From the NCBI GenBank assembly GCA_019912965.1, contig JAIOHM010000040.1:1-52321 (forward strand): a stretch of DNA of 52,321 bases. The letters run 5' to 3'. Positions 35,317 through 44,781 of this stretch are shown here, in pieces. Below the pieces are notes generated by a model. That model had not been told where the DNA came from and ran no database searches. It was given only the letters and a program-made list of their open reading frames with translations. A program made the position numbers and the translations under genes. The stretch is from Anaerolineae bacterium. Its GTDB lineage: Bacteria > Chloroflexota > Anaerolineae > Aggregatilineales > Phototrophicaceae. Each line of letters begins with the position of its first letter. The first letter of the stretch is position 1.

Positions 35317-37148
35317 TGCGCCGAATCCTGCCGCTTCTCTTATTTGTGCTGGCGTTGGCAGCCACACCAGCGCAGGCAGCCCAACCACTGCCTGCAAGCC
35401 CCTGGTACGCCGTCGTTTACCAACCGGAAACCGATACGCTGCGTTGGATCAACGCGGGCGGTGAGCAGGTCTCCATGCTCCGCCCCATGTTGCCGAACGA
35501 GGTGCAGTTCCGCGATCTCCGCATTTCGCCGAATGGGCGCACAATGGTGATGGTTTCGGATTTGAACAACGGCTTGCAGGCGCTCGGCATCTATGATTTT
35601 GCAGCGGTGACCTTCATCCAGACGCATCTTGCCCAAGCGGGTGAAACCATCTATCTTGGCGGTGAGAACATCTTCACTGCCAATTCGCAATATTTTGCGA
35701 CAGGGTTATTCTCTGGTGATTTTACGAACCCGGCGTGGCGCGTCATCCTGTTCGAGGCGCAGACCGGAGAAGCCACCGCATTCATAGACCATACGCACCC
35801 GAACGCGCCCGAAGTTCAACTCTCCGCGCCTGCGGTGCAGTACCTTGATGGTATGTCTGTTCACTTTCAACTGATTCCGCAGTCCGTCGGGGGCTGGCAT
35901 ACTTGGCCCGCATATGCGTGGCGAACCTTCGGGTTTGATCCTACGCTGCCGGTGATCGCCGAAAGCCCCTACACCCGCGACGGAATACAGGTACAGCTTC
36001 TCACTGGCGAAGCGGTGATGAGTTATGCGGACGAGAATTTCGCCGCCGCGCCGCAGATGGGCCAACTTCCCAACTTCAACGCCGTCGGCTGGAGCGTACT
36101 TACCAACGGCGGTTCCATGACGACGATTCATGCCGATGTCACGCGCTCTCATCTGACGGCGCGATGGGCCAAGGGTGGCAACTGGATTCTGTTCCTGACG
36201 GACGACGTTCAGGGCAACCGTTATTGGAATATCGCGCTGGCAGACGGCACACCCGGCAACAACTCGCATATGCCCTTTGACTCGCAGTATGTCGAGGTGT
36301 ACGGCACCAGCGATGGCTATCTGCTGGTCAACGACGACCACAACCTGTTTTACACCAACGGCTTCATGCCCAATACGGCGTTGAATATCGCCCAACTCAC
36401 TACCAACAGCCGTGTGGTTTACGTCACCCCAATCGGCGTAAATTTCATGCTCGACAGCATCAGCGGGCAGCCCGTCGTCGTGGTGCCGACGAACCCACCC
36501 CCGCTTATCATGGTGACATCTGAACCCGCTGCTGTCACGCCCGCCATTCCGGTGAATTGTTCGCTGGCACCACCGCAGCGCGTGGGAATCGGGATGCTGG
36601 CGCGAGTGCTACCCGGCATGTCTGCGCTGAACATGCGCCAGAGTCCAAACGGCGCGATCCTGGCGACATTGGCAGGCGGAGACGCCTTCGATATTATTGG
36701 AGGCGCAATCTGCGATGGCGGCTTATACTGGTGGCAGGTTGAGCGCTCAGGCTCAATTGGATGGGTAGCGGAAGGTTCGTCGAATGAGTATTTCATCGAG
36801 CCATACGAAGGCGCGCCGCCACCAGCGGGCGATGGTGGGCTGGTTGCGCCGCCCGCAGCAACAGGCTGCGAACAGACGCTCCCGCCCCGCTTGACGATAG
36901 GCGGCAGTGCGACGGTGCTTCAGGATCAACTTCGCCCGCACAATGGTCCCGATGGGGAAATCATCGAGATGCGCTTCTTCATGGCTGGAACGCAGCTCAC
37001 CGTCAACGCAGGACCGGAATGCGCTGGCGGACAACACTGGTGGCTGGTGACTGGACCCGCCAACATCAGGCGCATCGGCGGCAACACCGAAATCGTGCAG
37101 GCGTGGGTCACTGAAACCAGAGAGGGAGGTTACACACTCTCGCCTTAA
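35316..37148 (+). CDS. Secreted beta-propeller-like protein with two SH3-type domains
   Basis: The ATG at 35316 shares its A with the globin stop and follows GGAGG; an upstream in-frame extension to 35190 is inside the globin gene and is rejected. The 610-residue protein has a signal peptide (LPLLLFVLALAATPAQA), about 380 residues of beta-rich sequence with WD/TolB-like blocks (FRDLRISPNGRTMVMVSD), then SH3-like segments SALNMRQSPNGAILATL and, near the end, SATVLQDQLRPHNGPDGEII. Such proteins usually bind cell-wall or surface polymers. The family resembles secreted SH3 proteins of Chloroflexota. Coupling to a globin is unusual. Confidence 0.75.
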   Translation: MRRILPLLLFVLALAATPAQAAQPLPASPWYAVVYQPETDTLRWINAGGEQVSMLRPMLPNEVQFRDLRISPNGRTMVMVSDLNNGLQALGIYDFAAVTFIQTHLAQAGETIYLGGENIFTANSQYFATGLFSGDFTNPAWRVILFEAQTGEATAFIDHTHPNAPEVQLSAPAVQYLDGMSVHFQLIPQSVGGWHTWPAYAWRTFGFDPTLPVIAESPYTRDGIQVQLLTGEAVMSYADENFAAAPQMGQLPNFNAVGWSVLTNGGSMTTIHADVTRSHLTARWAKGGNWILFLTDDVQGNRYWNIALADGTPGNNSHMPFDSQYVEVYGTSDGYLLVNDDHNLFYTNGFMPNTALNIAQLTTNSRVVYVTPIGVNFMLDSISGQPVVVVPTNPPPLIMVTSEPAAVTPAIPVNCSLAPPQRVGIGMLARVLPGMSALNMRQSPNGAILATLAGGDAFDIIGGAICDGGLYWWQVERSGSIGWVAEGSSNEYFIEPYEGAPPPAGDGGLVAPPAATGCEQTLPPRLTIGGSATVLQDQLRPHNGPDGEIIEMRFFMAGTQLTVNAGPECAGGQHWWLVTGPANIRRIGGNTEIVQAWVTETREGGYTLSP

Positions 37149-37154
37149 TTGAGG

Positions 37155-37183
37155 AGGTTGCCAGTTCGTCTGGCAACCTTTTC
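37155..37183 (+). terminator. Intrinsic terminator after the SH3 protein gene
   Basis: AGGTTGCCAG, loop TTCGT and CTGGCAACCT form a 10-bp stem followed by TTTTC, a standard rho-independent signal 6 bp after the stop. Confidence 0.9.
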
Positions 37184-37265
37184 TGCCAGCTTACTGGTTG
37201 AGCGAGATGAATTGATCATAACCATTATTAGTGCCGCAAAACACACAATCCGGGTTCCTGAAGAT

Positions 37266-37287
37266 ACGAACTGCAAGTGCAGTTCGT
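37266..37287. promoter_or_regulatory. Perfect 10-bp palindrome before the small-paralog cluster
   Basis: ACGAACTGCA-AG-TGCAGTTCGT is a perfect inverted repeat with a 2-nt spacer, 45 bp before the first paralog gene; CCGG tetramers flank it on both sides. Likely operator of a dimeric regulator. Confidence 0.55.
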
Positions 37288-37331
37288 CCTCATACCGGAA
37301 TGGTGGATTATAATATTGCGAAAGCGAAATT

Positions 37332-37790
37332 ATGGCGTATCAGGTATTCTGGATCGTTCAAAATCACGTGCTTTATGTCAGCCTCTCGGGCGATATAACG
37401 CTGGATGACTTTCGCGGCGTCAGCAAGAAAAGCGCCGATTACATGGACGCTGCCTACGCCTCCGGCACATCGAGCATCATTATCGGCATCATCGATTTGA
37501 CCGACGCCAATCTGGGTAAACTCATGCGTTCTGCCGTATCGGCGGCGCAGGACATTTCCAACGTGATTGACGCTCGCCACTGGAAGGCAAAGCCCGGTTT
37601 TGTCGTCCTGATTACTGTCAGCGACTCTGCCAAGATGTTAACGTCGTTTATCATTCGTATCTCAAAACAGCCGATGACCACTGTTGGGACTATGAATGAG
37701 GCGTTGATGGTGGTGCGCTATATGTACCCGGAACTGCAAACACAGCTTGACGACTATCGGGGCGGAGAACACTCAACGACGGTAAAGTAG
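37332..37790 (+). CDS. Small cytoplasmic protein, STAS-like paralog 1
   Basis: The 152-residue protein has no signal or membrane segment. The alternating pattern (NHVLYVSLSGDITLDDFRGV, SSIIIGIIDLTDANLG, GFVVLITVSDSAKMLTSFII) resembles a STAS/SpoIIAA-type alpha/beta fold, but no family motif is certain. It is longer and more diverged than the next two genes, with which it shares size, layout and the late helix before the C-terminus. The stop is 9 bp before the next start. Role unknown; anti-sigma-antagonist-like or protein-interaction function would fit the fold. Confidence 0.65.
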   Translation: MAYQVFWIVQNHVLYVSLSGDITLDDFRGVSKKSADYMDAAYASGTSSIIIGIIDLTDANLGKLMRSAVSAAQDISNVIDARHWKAKPGFVVLITVSDSAKMLTSFIIRISKQPMTTVGTMNEALMVVRYMYPELQTQLDDYRGGEHSTTVK

Positions 37791-37799
37791 GATACCACT

Positions 37800-38204
37800 A
37801 TGCCGCTTCAGATAGGATGGTACATCCCCTATCGCGTTATTGATGAGCGCATCTGGGGAAAAATCACGGCGGAAGTTATGCAGCAGCATCAAGACATGAT
37901 CGTTCAAATGCTGAATGAAGCGCAAATTCATGCGCCCGACACACGGATTCATCTCTTGCTGGATACTACCGAAACTGAATCCATGCCCCCTGTGTATATG
38001 ATGCTGAAAACCGCACTCCCCGTACTGCGCTTCAAGAATCGCGGCATCATGTTTCACATCACGCGCAGCAGCGCCATTCGCAACATCATCGAACTCACCG
38101 CCCATATCACGCAGTTTCAGTTGCAGTCTTATTTCAACCGCGAAGAAGCAATACGCACCCTGGAAGCAAAACTGTTTGAAGACGATTCGCGGGCTGCGGA
38201 CTAG
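37800..38204 (+). CDS. Small cytoplasmic protein, STAS-like paralog 2
   Basis: The 134-residue protein begins PLQIGWYIPYRVIDERIWG and contains ESMPPVYMMLKTALPVLRFK and the block MFHITRSSAIRNIIELTAH. It is clearly a duplicate of the gene at 38219: the central third is almost identical in DNA. No catalytic residues or family signature are seen. Starts overlap or nearly abut, so the three small genes and the large regulator form one unit. GGATACC precedes the ATG; the ribosome site is weak, which suggests translational coupling. Confidence 0.68.
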   Translation: MPLQIGWYIPYRVIDERIWGKITAEVMQQHQDMIVQMLNEAQIHAPDTRIHLLLDTTETESMPPVYMMLKTALPVLRFKNRGIMFHITRSSAIRNIIELTAHITQFQLQSYFNREEAIRTLEAKLFEDDSRAAD

Positions 38205-38218
38205 AGGGAGTAGCGAAC

Positions 38219-38626
38219 ATGCCCGTTGTCATTGAGTGGTATCGCCCGTACCAAGTTATCGACGCCCGCTTACGGGGTTTGGTTACAATGGAAGATATTC
38301 AGCAGCAGGCTGATGTTTTCGTCAGCATGTTATCGGAAGGAGAAGTTCACGCATCTGGTAAACGGCTATACCTCCTGTACGATACAAGTGAGGCGGAAAG
38401 TATGCCCCCTGTGTATATGATGCTGAAAATCGCGCTCCCCATACTGCGCTTCAAGAATCGCGGACCTATGTTTCACATCACGCGCAGCAGCACCATTCGC
38501 AGCATTATCGAACTCACCGCCCATATTACCCGCTTTCCGTTGCAGACTTTTGCCACCCGCGAAGAGACAATCCGCGCGTTGGAAGCGAAGATACTTGAAG
38601 ATGGCTTACGGACTGATCGAAGTTAA
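38219..38626 (+). CDS. Small cytoplasmic protein, STAS-like paralog 3
   Basis: The 135-residue product matches paralog 2 along its length (VIEWYRPYQVIDARLRG; ESMPPVYMMLKIALPILRFK; MFHITRSSTIRSIIELTAH). GAGGGAG lies 11 bp before the ATG. Divergence is high at both ends but low between about 38400 and 38525, the mark of recent duplication or gene conversion. It lies 42 bp before the BTAD regulator and may form a partner set for it (inference). Function unknown. Confidence 0.68.
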   Translation: MPVVIEWYRPYQVIDARLRGLVTMEDIQQQADVFVSMLSEGEVHASGKRLYLLYDTSEAESMPPVYMMLKIALPILRFKNRGPMFHITRSSTIRSIIELTAHITRFPLQTFATREETIRALEAKILEDGLRTDRS

Positions 38627-38668
38627 GTCAGGCGCTCGACAGACCCGACGCAGAGAATTCGTGCCTTT

Positions 38669-41473
38669 ATGAATACGGAAATTGAAGTCAGCACGCTGGG
38701 ACAATTACGCATTCAACATAACAGGGAAATTCTGGAAGACTTTATTTCAGTCAAAGCCGTTTTGTTGTTTGTGTACCTTGCCATACACCCCGGTGAACAC
38801 ACCCGCAAAAAACTCGCGGCGATGTTCTGGAGCGAGACCAACAACCAGCAGGCATTGAAGAATTTACGCACCGTGCTTTCCAGTTTGCGCCAGAAACTCC
38901 CTGATGCGTTGAGTGTTGGGCGCGATGATCTGGCGATCAACCCCAAAACTCCCATTCAGGTTGATGCAACCTTGTTTGAGCGTGGTTGTGTAAACGCCCT
39001 CTCATCTTCGAACAGGGCAGAATTGTGGGAGGAAATGCAAAGTCTGGCGGAACTGTATCGAGGCGCATTTCTGGCGGACGTCTCGTTCCGAGAAGCTGAC
39101 GCGCTGGACGAGTGGATTGCGGATAAACAACGCCATCTTCAGCATCTTTATACGCAGTTGCTCTATGAAATCGTCGAACTGGCACAGCAGCGAACCGATT
39201 ATGAAACAGGAATTCGGTATGCCAGACGGTTGACGAGTCTCGATCCCTACTGGGATGCTGCCTGTCGCCAGTTGATGCGCCTGCTGACCTTTACGAATCG
39301 CTCCAACGAGGCGCTGCTGCAATATGAAGCGTTTGCAAAGCTGCTGGCAGCAGACCTGGATGCCACTCCAGAAGAAGAGACTATCGTCCTTTACGAACAA
39401 ATCCGGTCTCAAAATATTCGCCCACATCAACAGCGCACTCCCCATTCATCCATTGTGCTGCCAGATATGCTGTTTGTGGAGGCAGTAGACGATGTTGCTC
39501 TGGTGCAGCGGATGCTCAACACGCCACAGTGTCATCTGCTGACCGTCTATGGCATCAGTGGGATTGGTAAAACCGCGCTGGTGACGCAGGTTGCCTTTCA
39601 CCGCCAGCATTTGTACCGCGACGGCGCATATCTCGTCTCGCTCAAGCGCGCTCAAACGGCGCGCGATCTGCCCTATCTGATCGCCAGCAGCCTTGGGATA
39701 GATTTTGTAAGCCAGATCACATTTCACGAGCTAGAGAATGTTGTCCTTGAATACCTCAAAGACCGTCATGTGCTGCTGGTACTGGATAATTACGACCATC
39801 TGCTGCCGGAAACCAGCTTTGTGCAAAGAATTCTTGAGCTAGCCTCGCCGACACAACTGGTTGTCACTTCGCAGTCACCGCTCAACCTGTTCCGGGAATG
39901 GTTGCTGCCGCTGCGCGGGCTGCGTGTACCGCCATTTGACGAGACACATCCGGAAACTTATGAATCGGTGCGTCTGTTTGAACTCACGGCGCAGCGAATC
40001 GACCCTCGATTTAACCTGCAAGAGAATCTAGTGGGCGTGGTGGAAATCTGCTATCTGGTGGATGGGCTGCCGCTGGCGCTGATTATTGCGGCGGGATGGA
40101 CTCAGATTATACCGATCCACAAGATTAAGGAATATATCATCGAGGGTCAGGAGTTTAGTCTCCCTCTCCAACAAGACTTGCCGCTACACCATCAAAGTCT
40201 TGAGATGATGCTGGAATACACTTGGAACACCCTGTCTGCTGCGGAACAATATGCCCTCATGGCGCTGTCCATTTTCAAGACTTCCTTCGATATTGATGAA
40301 GTCCAGCAGATTTGCGATATCGAGCTTGCCGTACTCACCGCGATGATCCAGAAGTCGCTGATCCAGAAATACGCTGATAAATACCGGATGCATCAGCTTA
40401 TCTGGCGTTACGCACGCAAAAAACTGCTCTACAGCGACAGGAAAGAAGCATTGGGGCAGCGTTATATGGGATACATGATCCGGCTGTTGAGCGATCTTCA
40501 GCAGCAAAGGCTGCCGCTGCATGAGTATCTGCTCACGATAGAAATGCAGTATGCCAGTATCTGGAACTACGATTGGATGGCAAAGTCATTCCAGCCCTTT
40601 TACATGTTGACCCTTTCCCGCTATTTGATCGCGTACTGGGAAATCTCGCGCAGCGATGAACTCCCCCTGTTACAGGTGTTGTTCGATGATTTGCACCCGA
40701 ACGAATTAGACGCGGAAGCGCGGATGCTGCTGAACGTGCAGCTTGCGCGCCTCCATATCTGGAACGATCAGCCTGAACAGGCTTATCTGCACCTACGCCT
40801 GATCCTGCACGAAAACGCCGTGAACACTTCGTGGGCAGACTGGGCAGCAACCTTCAACCTCTGTATACCCATCTTTCGGTTCGTTACCCTGAATCAATCC
40901 GACATGGTATCGGATCAGATTGACGAAGACGTTATCATTCTCGGCAACTCGTATCGCAAACTGCTGTCTTTATATCTGGACATGCATGATTATGAAGCAG
41001 CAGAAGGGGTTTTTCCGCACCTGCTTGAAAGCGTCCAGCAACCGCTGGATCATGTGTTCATTCTGGCGATGCGGGGTGCAATTGCCGCTGAAACTCAGCA
41101 GTTTGCAGCAGCATACAACCAGTTCACAGAGTCGCTGCAACACCTGCAACAGGTTGATGAACCCCTACTAAAACTGTCACTTCATACACTGACGATGCGG
41201 ATTGCCCACAGGCTGGGACTGCCTGAAGCGACCCGTCAACATCTTTTCGCGTCGTTAAGGTTAGCGGCAGAGTCGGATACAGCTCCCGCTATGCTGCAAC
41301 TACTCACATTCTGCGCGGAACTTCCCCACATCACCAGCGATCAGGCACTGGTGCGCTATACAAAAGAGAGCACTCACCATCTGCAAGCACACTCTCCTGG
41401 AAAGAGACCTGAATCCAATGAAACGCTCACTGATATGGCTGAACGTGTGATCGCTATGGCAGATGATTGCTGA
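38669..41473 (+). CDS. BTAD/NB-ARC transcriptional regulator (SARP/AfsR-like)
   Basis: The 934-residue protein has an N-terminal winged-helix part (VSTLGQLRIQHN, ARKKLAAMFW-like HTRKKLAAMFWSE) and a bacterial transcriptional activation domain to about 245. An NB-ARC ATPase module follows, with P-loop YGISGIGKTALVTQVA near 290-310, Walker B HVLLVLDNYD, and GLPLALIIAAG. The C-terminal 400 residues are helical, TPR-like. AfsR-type STAND regulators switch on ATP binding when a signal is sensed. No signal or operon target is known. The ATG lies 42 bp after paralog 3, so the small proteins may be its partners. Confidence 0.87.
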   Translation: MNTEIEVSTLGQLRIQHNREILEDFISVKAVLLFVYLAIHPGEHTRKKLAAMFWSETNNQQALKNLRTVLSSLRQKLPDALSVGRDDLAINPKTPIQVDATLFERGCVNALSSSNRAELWEEMQSLAELYRGAFLADVSFREADALDEWIADKQRHLQHLYTQLLYEIVELAQQRTDYETGIRYARRLTSLDPYWDAACRQLMRLLTFTNRSNEALLQYEAFAKLLAADLDATPEEETIVLYEQIRSQNIRPHQQRTPHSSIVLPDMLFVEAVDDVALVQRMLNTPQCHLLTVYGISGIGKTALVTQVAFHRQHLYRDGAYLVSLKRAQTARDLPYLIASSLGIDFVSQITFHELENVVLEYLKDRHVLLVLDNYDHLLPETSFVQRILELASPTQLVVTSQSPLNLFREWLLPLRGLRVPPFDETHPETYESVRLFELTAQRIDPRFNLQENLVGVVEICYLVDGLPLALIIAAGWTQIIPIHKIKEYIIEGQEFSLPLQQDLPLHHQSLEMMLEYTWNTLSAAEQYALMALSIFKTSFDIDEVQQICDIELAVLTAMIQKSLIQKYADKYRMHQLIWRYARKKLLYSDRKEALGQRYMGYMIRLLSDLQQQRLPLHEYLLTIEMQYASIWNYDWMAKSFQPFYMLTLSRYLIAYWEISRSDELPLLQVLFDDLHPNELDAEARMLLNVQLARLHIWNDQPEQAYLHLRLILHENAVNTSWADWAATFNLCIPIFRFVTLNQSDMVSDQIDEDVIILGNSYRKLLSLYLDMHDYEAAEGVFPHLLESVQQPLDHVFILAMRGAIAAETQQFAAAYNQFTESLQHLQQVDEPLLKLSLHTLTMRIAHRLGLPEATRQHLFASLRLAAESDTAPAMLQLLTFCAELPHITSDQALVRYTKESTHHLQAHSPGKRPESNETLTDMAERVIAMADDC

Positions 41474-41509
41474 ACGCTAGTGCAAGGCGGCGGCACATGG
41501 CTTGAATAA

Positions 41510-41846
41510 AATCGGAAAGATGGTGAGTTAGAAATCTGGCAATCACAAGATAAAGAGCTTATTCAGCAACAATGGGGTTTGATATGCGAACCCAGTACCT
41601 TTGACGGTTTATTTCCAAAGGGGAAGGTTCGAATGAACTACACATCTGGTATGGTGTTGAGCGTGATGATTAACACCCTCCTTGAAAACAATCCTTCCGA
41701 TACTAATCCAGCGGAAATTTCAGAACTCCACTATTATCGGGCGCTGGCATTGGGGCGGTGATGATGAGGCATTGACGGAATATGTGACGATTCATGAAGC
41801 TGCGCCGGAGTCAGCGTGGGGGATACTGGCGGAGCTGAGACAATGA
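41510..41846 (+). pseudogene. Frameshifted remnant of a TPR-type protein C-terminus
   Basis: An open stretch after TAA at about 41508 reads DGELEIWQSQDKELIQQQWG, then YTSGMVLSVMINTLLENNPS and LHYYRALALGR, where a TGATGATGA run ends it. The sense continues one frame over as DDEALTEYVTIHEAAPESAWG to TGA 41844-41846. The two parts join naturally with a one-base shift. The pattern fits the tail of a larger protein with a peptidase-like region and TPR end; the front is missing. The remaining bases between 41474 and 41948 hold nothing recognisable. Confidence 0.5.
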
Positions 41847-41948
41847 TTTTTACTGAATTTACAAAAAATCTCACCCCCATCAAAGATAATATCTGAGTTC
41901 GCAAAATGGGGTTGAGCCAGTTACCTCAAAAGGCGATGCTATACTGGC

Positions 41949-42635
41949 TTATTCCTTTTTGAAGCTACTGTCAGTAGTCGCAACGGTAGAACCACCCAGA
42001 CCAGCTTCGCGCGCTCGAATAGCAGCCTGTGTTCGATCAGCAACCTGCAACTTGCTGAAGATATTGGATACATGATTGCGTACTGTTTTCATGCTGATGA
42101 CCAGTTTTTCGGCGATTTCAGCGTTCGTCTGCCCATCGGCAATGTATGACAAAATTTCCCGTTCCCGTTCCGTTAGTTCCGGGAAAAGTTCTGATCGGGA
42201 TGCTGGTTCTAAACTGGCAAAGAACTGCATCAGCCGGGCAGCGATTTCGGGGCTAAATAGTGATTCGCCATTGGCTACTGCCCGCACGGCCCGCAGCAGC
42301 ACACCCTGATCAGCGCCCTTCAAAACATAACCCCGCGCTCCGGCGCGCATCGCTGCAAAGACCGAGTCATCATCCTGAAACATGGTCAGGACGATGATGC
42401 CGACATGCGGGCTGGTTCTCAGAATCTGGCGCGTCGCCTCAATACCGTTGAGGTCAGGCATTTGAATATCCATCAGGATCACATCAGGCTGATGTTCGAC
42501 AGCCAGCCTCAGCGCTTCCCTGCCGCTGGAAGCTTCACCCAATACCTCAATATCCGGGATGGAGGCCAGCAGCGCCCGCAGACCATCTCGAAACAGGGTA
42601 TGGTCATCGGCAATTAAGACCCGGATAGATTCCAT
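41949..42635 (-). CDS. NarL/FixJ-type response regulator
   Basis: The 228-residue protein has a receiver domain (D10, D11, phosphoacceptor D56 in VILMDIQMP, T in IIVLTMF, K in GYVLKGAD) and a LuxR-type HTH (LTEREREILSYIADGQTNAE, ISMKTVRNHVSNIFSKLQV). Its start overlaps the end of the histidine kinase gene by 22 bp, so the two are a pair. It closes the long minus-strand gene series of SRPBCC, membrane and cytochrome genes, which may be its target set (inference). It is a paralog of the regulator at 532. Confidence 0.94.
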   Translation of the reverse strand: MESIRVLIADDHTLFRDGLRALLASIPDIEVLGEASSGREALRLAVEHQPDVILMDIQMPDLNGIEATRQILRTSPHVGIIVLTMFQDDDSVFAAMRAGARGYVLKGADQGVLLRAVRAVANGESLFSPEIAARLMQFFASLEPASRSELFPELTEREREILSYIADGQTNAEIAEKLVISMKTVRNHVSNIFSKLQVADRTQAAIRAREAGLGGSTVATTDSSFKKE

Positions 42636-44731
42636 TGGTATCCCTCGGCAATAGCGGCAAATACTGATGATAGAGGCAGGCGAGCGGTCACGCCTGTTCC
42701 TCCTGTTGGCAGCGCTTCAGCGATACACATCCCGCCCAACTCCTCGGCTCGTTCGCGCATCGAGGTCAGTCCCACGCCTGCCTGAACCCTGTTGGGCAGC
42801 CCACGTCCATCGTCCGTGACCTCCAGGCATAGGCCGTCAGGAAGCGAAAGCCGCACACAACAGTGCCGCGCCCCGGCGTGACGACTCACGTTGGTCATCG
42901 CTTCGAGCGCAATACGGTAGGCAGCCACTTCAACGGCGGCAGGCAGTGGCGGTGGGTTTTCAGGAGCTTCCAGCGTGATTTGCAACCCCTGCACCTGATT
43001 GTGAGAAGCGATATGCGCTTTTAATGCTCCGACTAATCCGAGTTCATCGAGCGCGGGCGGACGCAGATCGTAGGCAATACGTCGGATGTCCGCCAGCACC
43101 TCCTGCATTTGTGCCTTTAGCTCCGTTGACATCTTCTTGACCGCATCTGCATCCCGATCCGCCAGATTGTGGACAGCATCCAGCTTGAAGGACATCGCGG
43201 CGAGTACAGGGCCAAGACCATCATGCAGGTCACGACGCAGGCGACGGCGTTCTTCTTCGCGGGTCGTGACCAGCCGTTCACGGGAACGCTGCAAATCCTG
43301 GGTCAGGCGCACGTTGTAGGCGGCGACACCTGCCTGCCGGGCGATAGTTTCCAATAATCGCCTGTCAGTCTGCGAGAAGGATTCGCCGGGCGCACGCGGC
43401 GCAAGAATGAGCTGACCGATTGTCTCCAACTGGTATACCAGCGGCAGGATTTCCCTGCCACCCTCGGTTGTACGCGCAAACATAGAGGGGCGCGTATATT
43501 CAGCAGCGACGATGAACTGTTCACCTTCCTTCAGCGCGACTGCCGCATAGGGTAGTTTGAAGGCATCGGCGACAGTCTCTACAATCGTTGGGAGTACCGA
43601 CTGCGAGGCAACGACGACTTCGAGTCGTTCTGATAGGCGACCTAATATGGCATAGGGGGAATCGCGCTCACCGTACATCAATCGATTCACGCCGCGTTGC
43701 AGGCGCTCTCGTAGCGGTTGAAAGGAGACCGCAACAATGCCAGTTCCCAGCAGTGAGACTGGAAGACTCCCGCCTGTTTGAAGCAGTGTCCCCAACACTC
43801 CGACGATGACGACATAAGTGCTGATCACGAGGGCGGTCAGCGCCCCATAGACCAGCGTGCGGTTAACAAGGATATGAATGTCCCAAAGACGGTAGCGCAG
43901 GATGGCAATCCCGGTGGCGATGACGATGTTGACAATCGTGATATCGGTAATGACAATGCTCAATTCCTGGGTTATGGGATTGTCTCCCCAGAGCCACCAG
44001 AGAATACCACCCAGGATATTGCCCACAATCACTACAACTCCCGCCACAACCAGCCACTTCAACTGCGCCCGTTCGATACCGACGGCACGGCGAAACCGAA
44101 CGATGATCGAGGCGATTGAGCCAAAAACCCCGATCAGCAGCAGTGGCACAGCGAGGGTCAACAGGGCGCTTATGACGGTTTCACCACCGGAAATGCCATA
44201 GGGATTGCTTCCATTGAACCCCATATTTTCCAGCGGACCGGGATGAAAAGCCATGCTGCCTGTGACACCCAATAGACCGAAACCCGCTGCCCAGACGATG
44301 GGATGCCAGCGTGCGGATAGAAGTTTTCCATCCGGGAAAAGCAGCAAAGGAAATGTGACGGGAAGCAGAATGTTAGGAATCCATATCCAGAATGTCAACC
44401 ATCGTGCGAACATCACACCCGGTAGCGAGTCGCTCTTGAGGGCAAGTTCACTGTACAAGGCGTAGCCCGATGACAACATATTGAATGCGCTCAAAAATCC
44501 TGTGGCACAGAACATCCAGCCGATTGGATTACGTGGATGACGCGAGGCGACCAGCGCCCCAACCACGCAGTAGGTGATCGTCAGCAGGGGCGTGAAGAAT
44601 TGGTGGCTAAAGGTTACGCCTTGTTCGCTGGCGATCAGTGCATGGATGCTGATGACCAGCCCAATCATCACCACCATGAATGACAACACAGCGATTGACC
44701 AGGATACGCGGCGGGCAGTTTGCTGACTCAT
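42614..44731 (-). CDS. NarX-like membrane sensor histidine kinase
   Basis: From the ATG at 44731 the protein has 705 residues (an ATG at 44764 is also possible; neither has a strong ribosome site). About eight hydrophobic segments fill the first 310 residues, then a GAF-like domain (LSERLEVVVASQSVLPTIVE to ARQAGVAAYNV), a HisKA_3 dimerisation region with the phospho-His in RRDLHDGLGPVLAAMSFKLD, and an HATPase domain with TNVSRHAGARHC and VTDDGRGLP. It phosphorylates the overlapping NarL-type regulator. The membrane domain does not match a named sensor, so the signal is unknown. SRPBCC gene lies 50 bp upstream. Confidence 0.92.
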   Translation of the reverse strand: MSQQTARRVSWSIAVLSFMVVMIGLVISIHALIASEQGVTFSHQFFTPLLTITYCVVGALVASRHPRNPIGWMFCATGFLSAFNMLSSGYALYSELALKSDSLPGVMFARWLTFWIWIPNILLPVTFPLLLFPDGKLLSARWHPIVWAAGFGLLGVTGSMAFHPGPLENMGFNGSNPYGISGGETVISALLTLAVPLLLIGVFGSIASIIVRFRRAVGIERAQLKWLVVAGVVVIVGNILGGILWWLWGDNPITQELSIVITDITIVNIVIATGIAILRYRLWDIHILVNRTLVYGALTALVISTYVVIVGVLGTLLQTGGSLPVSLLGTGIVAVSFQPLRERLQRGVNRLMYGERDSPYAILGRLSERLEVVVASQSVLPTIVETVADAFKLPYAAVALKEGEQFIVAAEYTRPSMFARTTEGGREILPLVYQLETIGQLILAPRAPGESFSQTDRRLLETIARQAGVAAYNVRLTQDLQRSRERLVTTREEERRRLRRDLHDGLGPVLAAMSFKLDAVHNLADRDADAVKKMSTELKAQMQEVLADIRRIAYDLRPPALDELGLVGALKAHIASHNQVQGLQITLEAPENPPPLPAAVEVAAYRIALEAMTNVSRHAGARHCCVRLSLPDGLCLEVTDDGRGLPNRVQAGVGLTSMRERAEELGGMCIAEALPTGGTGVTARLPLSSVFAAIAEGYQWNLSGS

Positions 44732-44781
44732 GGTTACTACCACTCTGAATCTTTTCGTACTCATGCTTTTGCTCTAGGGTA

